Shown: positions 34,868 to 46,110 of the stretch, piece after piece | Numbering within the stretch: the stretch's first letter is position 1 | Layout: the number at the start of each line of letters is the position of its first letter | DNA from: Elmis aenea | Taxonomy: Eukaryota; Arthropoda; Insecta; Coleoptera; Elmidae | NCBI GenBank assembly: GCA_947652605.1 | Contig: OX393577.1 | Coordinates: 48,149,494-48,213,493 of the forward strand | DNA: 64,000 bases | Direction: 5' to 3' | Program-made: the position numbers and the translations under genes | Notes under the pieces: model-generated | Seen by the model: the letters and a program-made list of their open reading frames with translations, nothing else | Database searches by the model: none | Told to the model about the DNA's origin: nothing

Positions 34868-35678
34868 CAGGGTGTTAATGTCTTCACTATTAAGATCTCG
34901 ATAACTATAAGAACTACAAAGAAGGTGAAATCGGCAAAAGTTTGTAGAATTTTAAGCTGATTTTAAAAATGTTTTTAAATTTCAGATAATCCAAACCTGT
35001 AGCGGAAAAAACAAAACGTTTTTTTTTATCACCTTCAGTTTTCTAGGACAATATTTCAAAAATGGCTATATTTGTATACATAAATGGGCCGCAATTGGGA
35101 TCTCGTAAACGGTAAGAGTTACAAAGAAGCTTAAATTAGACAAACGTTCCCCTTTCTGAGATTAGTTCAGTGGTGCTTTAATGTTTTATGCTTGATGGTA
35201 CAAAAATATTTTTGGGAATAAAGCTGTAGATTTTTTTGCGCGCTGTAAAACGAAATTGTTTATTTGTTTCAATATTTGTTAAATTCATAGCTTCATAGGG
35301 ACTTTTTGATGAATTTTATTGGTTTTGACGTTTTAAGCCTAAATATCAAAATACATACTTAATATATTAAACCTTATATTATTGAAGAGAGGGAAAAATA
35401 GCCAACTATGGTTTCCATTTAAAAAAATACGCGTTTGTTATTTATCTAAGAATTTAAACAATATTGAAACAAATGGGTGTTTTCATTTTACAGTGCGTAA
35501 AAAAATCTGCAACTTCTTCCCCAAAAATATTTTTGTACCATCAAGTATGAAACTTTTTTAAAACAGCATCACTGAATAGGTCTCAAAAAAGGGAACAATT
35601 TGTCTTGATTTAAACTTCTTTTTAAAGTCTTACTGTTTACGAGATCTCAGTAGTGGCCATTTTATGTGGACTACCCTG
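34868..35678. mobile_element. CAGGGTRKT foldback element
   Basis: The outer ends CAGGGTGTTAATG and the inverted GACTACCCTG are weakly similar. The best-paired arms are 35090-35330 and 35440-35678, sharing GATCTCGTAAAC-GTAAGA, GATGGTACAAAAATATTTTT and the CAGTG-TGCT blocks. It is non-coding. Confidence 0.7.
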
Positions 35679-36967
35679 TATAAGAACACCTGAAATCGAG
35701 GTACGGTGCCTTTCGTTTGTTGATATATTTTCAATTGTTTTTAGGCGATAATTATTTGTTTTTATTTGTATAGTCACCGCATTGAATAGAAAATATAATT
35801 TTGAACCATTTATTCAACTAGTTTTTAGTAACTAAGAATGTTAAAGTTACATTAAATAAAAAGGTACACGATCGCCTGAAAACATTAAAAAAATGATCAC
35901 AAACAAATGCTACCGTGCAATTTTTCACAATCCATAACGTTAAATATCGATTTTTGTAACATTATCCCAGAAAATTGAGATGCTTAAGAAATTAACAAAT
36001 CGAATTTTTCCGTTTATTTGCAGATCAGTTTGTAAAATTACGTAAATCGTCAATTCGTTCAATTTTAAACACATTTTAAAGAATTAAAAAGCATTCGTAA
36101 TATTAGCAAAAATTAAAGATAATTTTTTAAATGAAATGTACACAAATTACTGCGTTCTAATTTGCATCTGTGCCTCGTTGATGACGAATGCCTAAATTAA
36201 ATTTCGCTTTATCAAATGAAAAACAAACATAATTGGTATTCTTTTCGTTAATACGGAAAAATACATCGACCGGCTTTGATGATTTACTCTAAGGGTATTT
36301 ACACCGCAAACCTTAAATCAAATAAACACTACTAACATAATCTACTAATTCTAATATCCGGCAAATAAGTTGTTGCAATGTACCGGCACCCCTGGGGCGG
36401 GTACGACGCTTGTTACCCTAATTAAAGGTGCCGCTCGCTAGTGTGGGTGGTTTCCAGACTAGGGGTAATCTTACGATAACGGTCCTCGGTGACTCACAGG
36501 GTGCTTAGGTGGCCCTCCCTCTGCTTTTGTATGTAATATAGCCACCCCCGATGCATGGAATACATCAGTGTGTGTATGTAAACATGTGGAAAGATGCAGT
36601 GTTGTCTGTCATGTACGATAAATATCGTATTTGCTCTTATACAGATTTGCTTCGTTCACGCATTTCAGGGCAGTATCATCACGACGCATGTCAACGTTGT
36701 TGTATGTACATAAAAATATCTAGAAGTTATCACAAAAAACAAACGAATATTAAAAACAAAACATTATGACCTAGCTCTGTGTAAAATCAAATAGGCCCAA
36801 AACTCTGTGACCCTTAAAGTTTTACTGCCATAAGTAATACACATTTGATTGTCTACAGATTTTTTTTACAACGCATTTCAGTATAAAAGTACCTTAAAAA
36901 AGCCAATTTTGTTTTCTCTACGAAAAAACAAACAGTTAATAAAAACAAAACACTGACAAAGCTTTTA
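35679..36967. other. mostly AT-rich DNA with a GC-richer patch
   Basis: The patch at about 36375-36560 (containing CACCCCTGGGGCGGGTACG) is unusually GC-rich for the window but has no open frame with a domain and no RNA fold that I recognise. Confidence 0.4.
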
Positions 36968-37464
36968 CAGGGTGTCCCAAATTCGAGTTAAACAATAACC
37001 ATTATAAATCAGGTTGGCCGGTCATTGTAGTTTATGTTGTTTCCATGACAACCGATCAACAAACTATAAGTTTTGAAGGTCTGTTAGTTGTAAAAATGAA
37101 CTTTAATAACGAAGAAAAACGCGATATGCTGCCCATAAGAAAAAACAAAATTGGTTGTCTAAAAACAAAAACGAATCGACCTAGGAAAAATTTGTGACCA
37201 CCATCCGATTCGGCTTAAAAAGTTGCTTGAGAAACTTTTTTACACATTTAAAATATTTCAAACTCCAAAGGAGTTATAAACGATTTTCAAAAATGGACTT
37301 TCCAGTTTTTCCTAATTTTCTTGGATACCGTTTGAGATATTTCCAATTTCTCTTTAGATTATCAATAAGCATCGAATTTAGCAACTTTGCCCTAATTTAA
37401 CCGACCTCGTAGCTCTTAAGATAAGCGAGATCCCCATGCATTTACTCGAATTTGGGACACCCCG
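36968..37464. mobile_element. deletion derivative of the 62.1-kb foldback family
   Basis: The left end CAGGGTGTCCCAAATTCGAG and right end CTCGAATTTGGGACACCCCG are inverted. Only ~20 bp of left arm remain. The rest matches the inner part and right arm of the element at 62147-63067, including GTTGGCCGGTCATTGTAG and GAAAAACGCGATATGCTGCC. Confidence 0.85.
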
Positions 37465-37800
37465 TATACTGTGTCAAATCGATTACAGTCAAAATTATTA
37501 AGCCTTGTTTTTGTAGGTTATTTGTTAAAAATCAGTTCTATTTTTGAGATAAATATGATATTTGTTCGTTAGTAAATTTATATCGACCACGACTTTCAAA
37601 GTATAAAGAGCTCAACAAACGTTATTTTCGGTACGTTAAAAATGTTGGAATTGCATAAAAAAAAAAGATTATTAAAAGTGTAATAATACGACACAGGTCA
37701 ATGTAAAATAAGAATAGCTCAAAAATATGGAGTTCTTATCCTTAGAAATTAAAAATTAAGAAGAAACGACTTGACGTTCAACAATAATTCTCTTCTTCTG

Positions 37801-38025
37801 ATACTCTTATACCTTCCAGGGTCGAGGTGTGTTTTCCTAACTTTATAATTTGCATCTCCCATCTGTTTCTATCGTTGGCTAACTGTCTGTGGCACATCTC
37901 TCCAGCTGACTCACTCCACTTCCTTTTAGTCTCTGCCTCACTTTGTTTTCCCATTTTGTTCTTAGTCTTCCTCTACTTCTTTGTCCTTCAAACTTAATTG
38001 TCCATCCCATTTTGGCATACATTTA
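37801..38025 (-). pseudogene. C-terminal scrap of a non-LTR reverse transcriptase
   Basis: The minus strand translates to GRLRTKWENKVRQRLKG followed by a frame with a stop. This resembles the GRPxxxW(x)DxV tail of many insect endonuclease-reverse transcriptase proteins. It is short and broken. Confidence 0.5.
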
Positions 38026-38245
38026 ATTCTATTGCATCTCTAGCAGGCTTTACTTGATAGATATACATAGATTTACCTGGTGTAACTGAGTTCTGGTTCA
38101 TGTTTCACCGGGCTGAAACTGGCAGCGGTTCTAGCAGCGAAACTCATTGAGAGCCAACATTGAGCGCGCATATAGTGTTCTATAAAATAACTTATTTCAT
38201 TAAACACATACTGTATTTTGCCAATTTTTTTGGCCTGTAATGGGT

Positions 38246-39320
38246 AATTTGATATGAGGAACTCTAAAAAAAATATGCCAATGACGTCAGTGGCGTAGGG
38301 GCTTAAGCAGCCCCTTGTTTCATTTTATTTAATTATTGAATTAAATTTCTAACTTTTAAACTAATCACTGTATCAAAATGGTATTTTGGGTTTATATGTA
38401 AATTGATTTGGTGAACTCGAAAAAAAATATGCCAATGACGTCACCGGCGTAGGGGCTTTAGCAGTCCCCTGTTTCATTTTATTTAATTATAGAATTAAAT
38501 TTCTTACTTTTAAACTAATCACTGTATGAAAATGGCATTTTGGGTTTATATGTAAATTGGTTTGGTGAACTCGAAAAAAAATATGCCAATGACGTCACTG
38601 GCGTAGGGGCTTTAGCAGTCCCCTGTTTCATTTTATTTAATTATAGAATTAAATTTCTAACTTCTAAACTAATCACTGTATCAAAATGGCATTTTGGGAT
38701 TATATGTAAATTGATTTGGTAAACTCGAAAAAAAATATGCCAATGACGTCACTGGCGTAGGGGCTTTAGCAGTCCCCTGTTTCATTTTATTTAATTATAG
38801 AATTAAATTTCTAACTTTTAAACTAATCACTGTATCAAAATTTCATTTTGGGATTACATGTAAATTGATTTGGTAAACTCGAAAAAAATATGCCAATGAC
38901 GTCACTGGCGTAGGGGCTTTAGCAGCCCCTTGTTTAATTTTATTTAATTATAGAATTAAATTTCTAACTTTTAAACTAATCACTGTATGAAAATGGCATT
39001 TTGGGTTTATATATAAATTGATTTGGTGAACTCGAAAAAAAACATGCCAATGACGTCACTCGCGTAGGGGCTTTAGCAGTCCCCTGTTTCATTTTATTTA
39101 ATTATAGAATTAAATTTCTAATGTTAAAACTAATCTGTGTCACTACAGTTTTTTTAATGATAATTAGTACATTTATTTGGTGAACTTAAAAAAATTATGT
39201 CAATGACGTCAGTAGCGTAGTCTCCAGCAGCGCTTTGTTTCATTTTATTTATTAACAGTATTAAATCTTTATATTGAAACCAATACTAATATCATCACAA
39301 TTTTTTGTAGTAATATGAAT
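38246..39320 (+). repeat. left array of the 154-bp unit, seven copies
   Basis: The marker TGACGTCA occurs at 38282, 38436, 38590, 38744, 38897, 39051 and 39204, giving periods of 153-154 bp. Units read GAACTCGAAAAAAAATATGC, then CAATGACGTCACTGGCGTAG, GGGGCTTTAGCAGTCCCC and an AT-rich remainder. The innermost unit is the most diverged. Confidence 0.92.
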
Positions 39321-39377
39321 TTCAAGTTGTATGTATTTATTTACTATAATGAAACCAATTTTTGTTGCCAAAAATGT

Positions 39378-40076
39378 TTATTTTGACAAGTGGTAGCAAT
39401 AATCATAAACTGATTGGTGGGGTGGTGGTGTTACTCTAATTACATTTGGTAAAACTAAATCGTGACTTATGTTTAAACAACTATCATCATTTAACAAACT
39501 GTCAGTGTTTTTTTCGGTGGTATTTTTTGTATCACAATTTAACAGTTGAGACATAAGCCACATCCTAATATTGCTCATATCACTTTCTGAAAATGTAGCT
39601 TTAATTTTGGCACAAATTAACCATCCCCATACACACACATGTACCCCACAGTTTCCTCCTGGTCCAGTTTGGTTGGGATTATCTCTGGGATTATAAATTA
39701 TCCAACTTTTCCATTTAAAATAGCTCCTCGTTTTTTTATATAACTGGCTATCAGCAAAATACATAATCTTTTTAATTAAATTTTCGGGAGGTGTACTGTG
39801 CATTGAATCCAAAATAACTATGTGTTTCAAATTAAATACAAATAATAACAGTACCCAGCGATTGTCGTTAATAAGTACTGGTAACATCCAAATGTTATAA
39901 TTTAAAACACCAACTTGATGCGCCCAGTTCTCAAATCCAAAATTGGACTGTTCGGATAAAAGTTTTGTGGAAAATAATGTGTCGAACACAAGTGTTTTTA
40001 AGTTTTTCTCAATCGAAATAATTTGTAACTTATAAAAAAATGCATTTATGACATCATTTTTTTTCGAGTTCACCAA
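39378..40076 (-). CDS. Ulp1/SENP-like (C48) cysteine protease frame inside the FB-like element
   Basis: The 232-residue frame resembles the catalytic domain of ubiquitin-like-protein proteases, which remove SUMO-like modifiers. Motifs are WMLPVLINDNRWVLLLFVF at 63-81, the aspartate in VILDSMHS (D90), Q136 in NPNQTG as the likely oxyanion residue, and the nucleophile C143 in GGNCGVHVC. The histidine expected before W74 is arginine (R73), and the usual DCG is NCG, so activity is doubtful. No ATG lies upstream of residue 63; the frame opens within the right subrepeat (from residue 1 to about 8). It may be a captured, exon-like fragment or a decayed element gene. Confidence 0.7.
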   Translation of the reverse strand: MVNSKKNDVINAFFYKLQIISIEKNLKTLVFDTLFSTKLLSEQSNFGFENWAHQVGVLNYNIWMLPVLINDNRWVLLLFVFNLKHIVILDSMHSTPPENLIKKIMYFADSQLYKKTRSYFKWKSWIIYNPRDNPNQTGPGGNCGVHVCVWGWLICAKIKATFSESDMSNIRMWLMSQLLNCDTKNTTEKNTDSLLNDDSCLNISHDLVLPNVIRVTPPPHQSVYDYCYHLSK

Positions 40077-40700
40077 ATCAATTTACTTTTAATCCCAAAA
40101 TGCCATTTTGATACAGTGATTAGTTTAGAAGTTAGAAATTTAATTCTATAATTAAATAAAATGAAACAGGGGACTGCTAAAGCCCCTACGCCAGTGACGT
40201 CATTGGCATATTTTTTTTCGAGTTCACCAAATCAATTTACATATAGACCCAAAATGCCATTTTGATACAGTGATTAGTTTAAAAGGTAGAAATTTAATTC
40301 TATAATTAAATAAAATGAAACAGGGGACTGCTAAAGCCCCTACGCCAGTGACGTCATTGGCATATTTTTTTTCGAGTTCACCAAATCAATGTACATATAA
40401 ACCCAAAATACCATTTTCATACAGTGATTAGTTTAAAAGTTAGAAATTTAATTCTATAATTAAATAAAATGAAACAGGGGACTGCTAAAGTCCCTACGCC
40501 AGTGACGTCATTGGCATATTTTTTTTCGAGTTCACCAAATCAATGTACATATAAACCCAAAATTCCATTTTGATACAGTGATTAGTTTAAAAGTTAGAAA
40601 TTTAATTCTATAATTAAATAAAATGAAACAAGGGCCTGCTAAAGCCCCTACGCCACTGACGTCATTGGCATTTTTTTTTCGAGTTCCTCATATCAAATTG
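40065..40700 (-). repeat. right array of the 154-bp unit, four copies plus a part
   Basis: The same unit as in the left array but inverted, with TGACGTCA near 40195, 40349, 40503 and 40658. The innermost partial unit supplies the beginning of the protease frame. Confidence 0.92.
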
Positions 40701-41075
40701 CCCATTACAGACTAAAAAAAGTGACAAAATACAGTATGTGGTTAATGAAATAAGTTATTTTATAGAACATTATATGCGCGCTTTATGTTGGCTCTCAATG
40801 AGTTTCGCTGCCAGAACCGCTGCCAGTTTCAGCCCGGTCCTTGTTTCTCTGTAGTTTTGTACTGAATCTAATGAAATATTAGACATTTTATATGTGTAAA
40901 AAACCGGATTACTTGAACATATGCACACTATTGTTTTACTTACCGGTATATTTTTACATTTTTGGATACAACTGCACTATTTTGGTTAATTTTTGTATTC
41001 ACAAATAATTTTTGGACAAAAATTTATTTTTTAGTAAGTGTGCCAGGCCTGCATAAATTGAATTGAATTATTTCA

Positions 41076-41688
41076 TAGTGTCCGAAAAACGTTTCTGTAA
41101 ATTTTAATTGATATTTAGGTTACTATAATCGGTTTTGAAGGGACAGAGTCGTTTTTTTTTGACAGAAAGTCAATTTTTTAAATGGAATAGTAGTGGTACA
41201 TGCGATTATTTAGAAAGAATATTTTCTGACGAATTTAACAATACCAATAACTTGTTTTTGTGTTGGAAGGCTGCTTCACAGACTTAAAATATTATAAAAA
41301 CTTATTAAGATATCCTATTAATGGCAATACGCTGCGCATAACTTCAACACAACAAATGATCGTTCTTTTATGCTCAACTACTATAAATATTTATTTAAAA
41401 AATTTTATTAATAACTTGTTGCAATTAAGCACAGTATACTTCGATTAATAGGATTTCTTAATAAGTGTTTATAATATTTTAAGTTTTTGAAGCAGCCCAT
41501 CAACACAAATAAAAGTTATTGGTATTGTTACATTCGTCAAAAATACTTTATTTGAATAACCGTATGTAACACCAACACCCCATAAAAAAAATTAACTTTC
41601 TACCAAAACACCGATTCTGCAACCTTCAAAACCGATTAAAGTAGCCTAAAAATAAAGAAAAATTAAAAAAACGTTTTTCAGACACCTG
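41076..41688. repeat. inverted-repeat centre with GTGTCYGAAAAACG ends
   Basis: AGTGTCCGAAAAACG is mirrored by CGTTTTTCAGACACC. The arms also share AACCGATTATAG-like and TTGAAGCAGCC/GGCTGCTTCA blocks and TAATAGGAT. The frame at 41260-41448 is in this palindrome and is not a gene. Confidence 0.75.
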
Positions 41689-42003
41689 TTGACATAATTA
41701 AAATCTTCATTTTATGTAGGTCACGGTACACTTAATATAAAAATAAATTATCGTCCAAAAATGATCTGAGCTTACAAAAATTAACTAAAATGGTGCAGTT
41801 GCATCAAAAATTGCTTCCTCTTTCCAAAAACGTAAAAATATACAGGGTGTTTTATTTGAAATAATAAAGTAAGGGACGTTTCCGGCTAAACCGGAAATAA
41901 AACACTAGTGTACAAATGTTTAAATAACCTGGTTTTTCACACATACCTTATGTCCAAAATTATCTAAAATCAAAACTAAAGAAACAGAACTCAGTTACAT
42001 CTG

Positions 42004-44200
42004 TTATAATTGTATAAATTGTTATTTTGTTTAACTTATCATTATTTCCTTGGTAGTTTTCGTTAAATTTAGACAAGTTTATATTATTTTGCAAATATTT
42101 TATAACTTACTTGCGAAACCATTGTGATTGAAATGAGGCTATTACAGAAGTTGTTTTAAATTTCGCTAAAACACAACTTGTGCCTAATTATAAAAACAAA
42201 TGTACTGGAACCTCACCCATTTATTTAATTTTTACAGTTAACTGCAATATTCTTATGGTACTAATAAGTAATTAAAAATTAATTTGCTTACAAGTTCGCA
42301 AATATTTTTAGGAAACGAAAGTAATAACATCAATAAATCACCGCATTATTTTAATAACAAATCCTGTTAAAGTGCGTACAACTCCGCCTTGCGCAGCCTT
42401 TTTTTTTACTATTTTATGTTTACTTTATTAATAATTCAAAGAACCGACCTTTGCAAACATCGCATTCTTAACATATTTCTTGCTGTAGGGCGTATAAAAT
42501 AAAGCCCCGAGTATTACTAGAACAGGTTGAAGGCTATTTATGTTCTTCAGTTGATTAGTAACGCCCCTGCCGTGCATCAATTTATATTTTTGTGTTTTTA
42601 AGCAACAACTCGAGCCAGCGATTGCGTAAAGAAACTCTATGGTTACTTTTTAAAATAAGGATTACGAAAAGAGCAACACATGTAACGTGTAGTACCCATA
42701 ACCCACGTATCCGCTTCGAAACATAATAGGGATGTTATAACAAAAACACATTTCTTTTGTTTTAAAATAGAGTGTAGCAAAACGCTGGATTTCACAAATG
42801 CGGCACGTGAACTTGCATTTAATATATTAATAGATATTTAAGATCGTTTTTGGTTCAGCATTTTTATCTAAAATTTACAGTTTAACTTCCTTCTTAATTG
42901 GTTTGATAAAATCGTTTAAGTTTTAAATTACTGTAATTTACAGTTAATTAGTTTACAACCTTTAAAATAAAATTAATTAATTAAATATAGGTATAATCTA
43001 TCGCAAAATATACTAAGGCAAATAATTTAATTAAAGGAATTCTATCACAAAAATAAACTAGCAGTAAAGTTGGATTACGAGAAAAATGTTATTTATTCCT
43101 TGTATTTTTCTCGTTTAAACAAATGGGGGAAATAATATATTTTTAACGTCAATAAAAATCTGATTATATTAAAAATAATTGATGCAGCCGGGTTTGACTA
43201 AGTTGCTATGGTCAAGTTTGTTTTACTTTAGCAACCAACCAACAACAAACAAATCATAAAGAAGTGTCTCCGTGTGTTGGGTGACCACATTTTTTCTTTA
43301 AATGAGATATAAATCATTGACTGCAAAACATTATCAGAAGAAATTAATAATAACATTAAGAAAATCACAACGATTAATACTGTTTATATTACTGTGTAAT
43401 ACGCCGACGGAATTACGGGTGGATAGAGTTTATGGCATTTTGCCAAAAAAAGTGTACCAGTTCAACCTAGTTGCTCACCTTAAGAAAAATATTAACTGAT
43501 AGGGGGATCCAATATGAAGAAAGTACGTAGATGGTACCGATTACAAGGAACGTGTAGTAAAAACAATTTGGAATACAAAATTAAATTTTAACAAAATATG
43601 TTTCATAAAAAAAAAATTAATACTGTATTGTAAATTGTAATTGTTATTAAGTATGTACCACTGTACCGTATATCGTTAGGACTTCCTAAATACTACTCGG
43701 TAAAAATTTTGTTTAAAGAATTGCTCGTGATTTGCATTAAAACTTAGGCCAATATAACTTCACAAAACGCCACGAAAAAATCTACTTGACTTCATAAGAG
43801 GTTTTGTGTCGTAAGTTTCCATGAAAATAACAAATGATTCTCAAAAAATGTTCAACTCTTGTGGTATTACCCTTGGCAATCAATAAATAAATTTTTAAAA
43901 ATTAAAGTGCCTAAAATGGCTTTTATTAATTAAAATTAACCGCTAATTACTGTTTTTGAAAATTTTTGTAGTTCACTTAAATTTTAATATTCAGTTCGAA
44001 ATTTTAACTTAAATTTTTAGTAAATAATGATGTTTCTTCTTTCATGTCATAGGTATGTCAAGTTTTTAAAACCGCATCTTCTGTTACAAGTTCATTCTTC
44101 GTGCATAAATATTTTTTCTCAAATTTTAAAATTCGTCAAGAGAAGTATGTTTTCAAAATTTGAGCACCCGGACTTTTAGAAAAAAAATTGCATCGCCTAG
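42004..44200. other. AT-rich DNA, nothing recognised
   Basis: No domain-bearing frame, RNA gene or terminal repeat was found. The GC-richer patch near 42360-42640 gives no clear exon. Confidence 0.5.
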
Positions 44201-46102
44201 TTTTTTTTTTTTTTTTAATTTAAAATTTGCAATGCACCTAATCCAATAGATTAATAAACATTTTAACTTTAACCTAATTTACTACGTTTGTGTTTGAGTC
44301 TGGATGTCGCCAATGGTCCATCCTAGTCACTATTACAATCTACACTACACTACCGTGGCTACATAGCACTGTACTCTGCTTTTGTACACTTTAAGTCTAC
44401 ACAAGTTCAAACGGTTTAATCCGTTTGAGCCTACGCACTAGTTGTTGATTATCGAGAAGTTGGAGCACTTCAATGTTGGAATGTCTGTGGAGCCTCTCCT
44501 CATGGCTTTTGGCAGCTTTTTTAATTTCTTCCTGGACAGATTCTACCTGGAGTTCCCGGTGTAAGTGGCTGTTCCGAACATACCAAGGGGCATTTACTAT
44601 GCTTCTTAATACGCGGTTTTGGAATATTTGAAGACAGTTGTAGTTGCTTTTTTTGGTACAGCCCCATAATTGTAGGCCATATGTCCAAACAGGCTTGAGC
44701 ACCTGTTTGTATAGGAGCAGTTTGTTTTGGATAGAAAGCTGGGAATTTCTTCCTATCAGCCAATACATATCTCTATATTTTATCTTAAGCTGTTCCGTTT
44801 TCTTTTTGACGTGTTCCTTCCATTTTAACTTGACGTCTAAGTTTAGGCCAAGATATTTAGCAGTCTTTTTGCAAGGGATTATGTTATTATTTAGATACAC
44901 TGGTAGATAGTTTATTCTTTTGTTGGTGAAATTAACGTGAACAGATTTTTCTTCGTTGATTTTTATATGCCACTGTTTTGTCCATGCATATATTTGATTA
45001 ATTGCGCTTTGGAGATTTTCTGTTGTTTCTTCTATGGTTGCTCCTGTAGTTAGAACTGCGGTGTCGTCGGCAAATGTGGCGAGTTTTACGTTTTCTGTTT
45101 CTGGAATGTCATATGTATACAGCAGGTACAATACCGGTCCAAGGACACTTCCTTGAGGTACCCCTGCTCTTATAAACATCAGTTCTGAGTACTCGTTTTC
45201 CATTTTGACCTTAAACGTTCGCTGAAATAGATATGACTCCAGGAGCTGACTATACTGAACAGGAAGCATTTTCTTCAATTTTATTAGTAGTCCTTTATGC
45301 CAGACTTTGTCAAATGCTTTAGCAACATCGAGGAATGTTGCCGAATAAATTTTTTCTTCTTCTAATGACTTCTCTATGTCATTGATTATTCGATGAACCT
45401 GGTCTACGGTGGAGTGTTTGTCACGAAATCCAAACTGATGTGGTGGAATAAGTTTTTTTCTCTCGATTATGTTGTTCATCCTTTTTAATAGCAGCTTTTC
45501 AAAAAGCTTTGATATTATAGGTAGAAGTGAAATTGGCCTATACGATGTAATCTCATCTATAGGTTTCCCCGGTTTTGGTAACATTATTACTTCGGCTGTT
45601 TTCCATATAATAGGAACATATTGTAGTCGGAAAGCGGCATTTATTACATTTGTAAGTTTTACAATACCTTTTTTTGGTAATCGCTTTAAGATCTCTCCAG
45701 TAATCAAGTCGAACCCAGGGGCTTTTTTGGGATTGATATGTTTCTTTATTACTTCTTTTACTTCCTTTGGAGTAGTTAATTTTATGTTTTCGTTTTCAAT
45801 AATTTCATCTGGGTAATCGATTTCAGTCTGTTCGGCATATGGTTGAAAAGTATTTTCCAAGTATTCGGCAAAGGCTTCCACTTTTTGTTTAGCACCCCTT
45901 GCCCATGTTCTGTCTTCTCTGCGGATTGGTGGGATATGTTTTATTGGCCTGTTGATCTTTTTAGCAGCCTTCCAAAGTGAGTAGTCGGTGCTTTGGTCGT
46001 CCGTTAATTCACCTAAGTAAGTGTTGACAGATTCGTTTTTTATTTTCGTGATTTCTCTTCGTAATTGCTGCGTTAGATTATTTAACCTATTTTTGTTCTC
46101 CT
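44201..46102 (-). mobile_element. second Jockey-clade non-LTR copy, 5'-truncated
   Basis: Minus-strand element with a poly(A) tail at 44201-44216 and a ~180-bp 3' untranslated part. Similarity to the copy at 1610-4213 ends abruptly near 46102. CCTAG occurs at both borders (44196-44200 and 46100-46104), a possible very short target duplication. The 5' truncation point abuts the palindrome at 46111. Confidence 0.88.
44397..46088 (-). CDS. reverse transcriptase of the Jockey-like element, open frame
   Basis: The frame stays open for about 560 codons from the truncated 5' side to the stop at 44397. No true ATG lies near the beginning, so it is a 5'-cut frame. It begins in the linker (NNLTQQLRREITKIKNES, TDYSLWKAAKKINRP) and continues through TSYRPISLLP, FLDVAKAFDKVWH, GVPQGSVLGPVLYLLY and the catalytic FADD in TFADDTAVL to the conserved C-terminal WGCTKKSN region. 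No stop or shift is seen, unlike the 2-kb copy, so it is a younger insertion. The endonuclease is missing. Confidence 0.9.
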   Translation of the reverse strand, partial: RLNNLTQQLRREITKIKNESVNTYLGELTDDQSTDYSLWKAAKKINRPIKHIPPIRREDRTWARGAKQKVEAFAEYLENTFQPYAEQTEIDYPDEIIENENIKLTTPKEVKEVIKKHINPKKAPGFDLITGEILKRLPKKGIVKLTNVINAAFRLQYVPIIWKTAEVIMLPKPGKPIDEITSYRPISLLPIISKLFEKLLLKRMNNIIERKKLIPPHQFGFRDKHSTVDQVHRIINDIEKSLEEEKIYSATFLDVAKAFDKVWHKGLLIKLKKMLPVQYSQLLESYLFQRTFKVKMENEYSELMFIRAGVPQGSVLGPVLYLLYTYDIPETENVKLATFADDTAVLTTGATIEETTENLQSAINQIYAWTKQWHIKINEEKSVHVNFTNKRINYLPVYLNNNIIPCKKTAKYLGLNLDVKLKWKEHVKKKTEQLKIKYRDMYWLIGRNSQLSIQNKLLLYKQVLKPVWTYGLQLWGCTKKSNYNCLQIFQNRVLRSIVNAPWYVRNSHLHRELQVESVQEEIKKAAKSHEERLHRHSNIEVLQLLDNQQLVRRLKRIKPFELV

Positions 46103-46110
46103 AGTGAGTC

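Larger units (their letters stand above)
38107..40838. mobile_element. foldback (FB-like) element with subrepeat arms and a Ulp1-type protease
   Basis: The ends ACCGGGCTGAAACTGGCAGC and the inverse are near identical for about 135 bp. They are followed inward by tandem ~154-bp units: seven on the left and four plus a part on the right, in opposite orientation. One open frame for a C48-type protease fills the space between the arms. TGTTTC occurs just outside both ends (38101-38106 and 40842-40847), perhaps a worn target duplication. Long inverted arms made of tandem subrepeats recall Drosophila FB (MULE-related) elements; membership of that group is inference. No transposase is present. Confidence 0.85.
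38076..42003. mobile_element. CCGGGTGTAA-family foldback, split by the FB-like element
   Basis: The left arm lies at 38076-38106 and continues at about 40839-41040. The right arm, inverted, lies at about 41730-42003. They share TGTAACTGAGTTCTG, the GTGTGAAAAACC-GG-TTA region and a TTTTTGGAC stretch. The left arm is interrupted between TTCTGGTTC and TAGTTTTG by the element at 38107-40838, so this is the older insertion. Its centre is another inverted repeat (41076-41688). Confidence 0.75.

Noticed and set aside
36375..36560. GC-rich patch considered as an exon or RNA gene
   Set aside because: No long open frame, no splice sites in a sensible arrangement and no tRNA or rRNA features.
38246..40700. 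Regular 154-bp repeats resembling a CRISPR array
   Set aside because: Units are repeated over their full length without unique spacers, occur in inverted arms and lie in eukaryotic DNA.
41260..41448. 62-codon frame
   Set aside because: It sits across the centre of an inverted repeat and has no domain.
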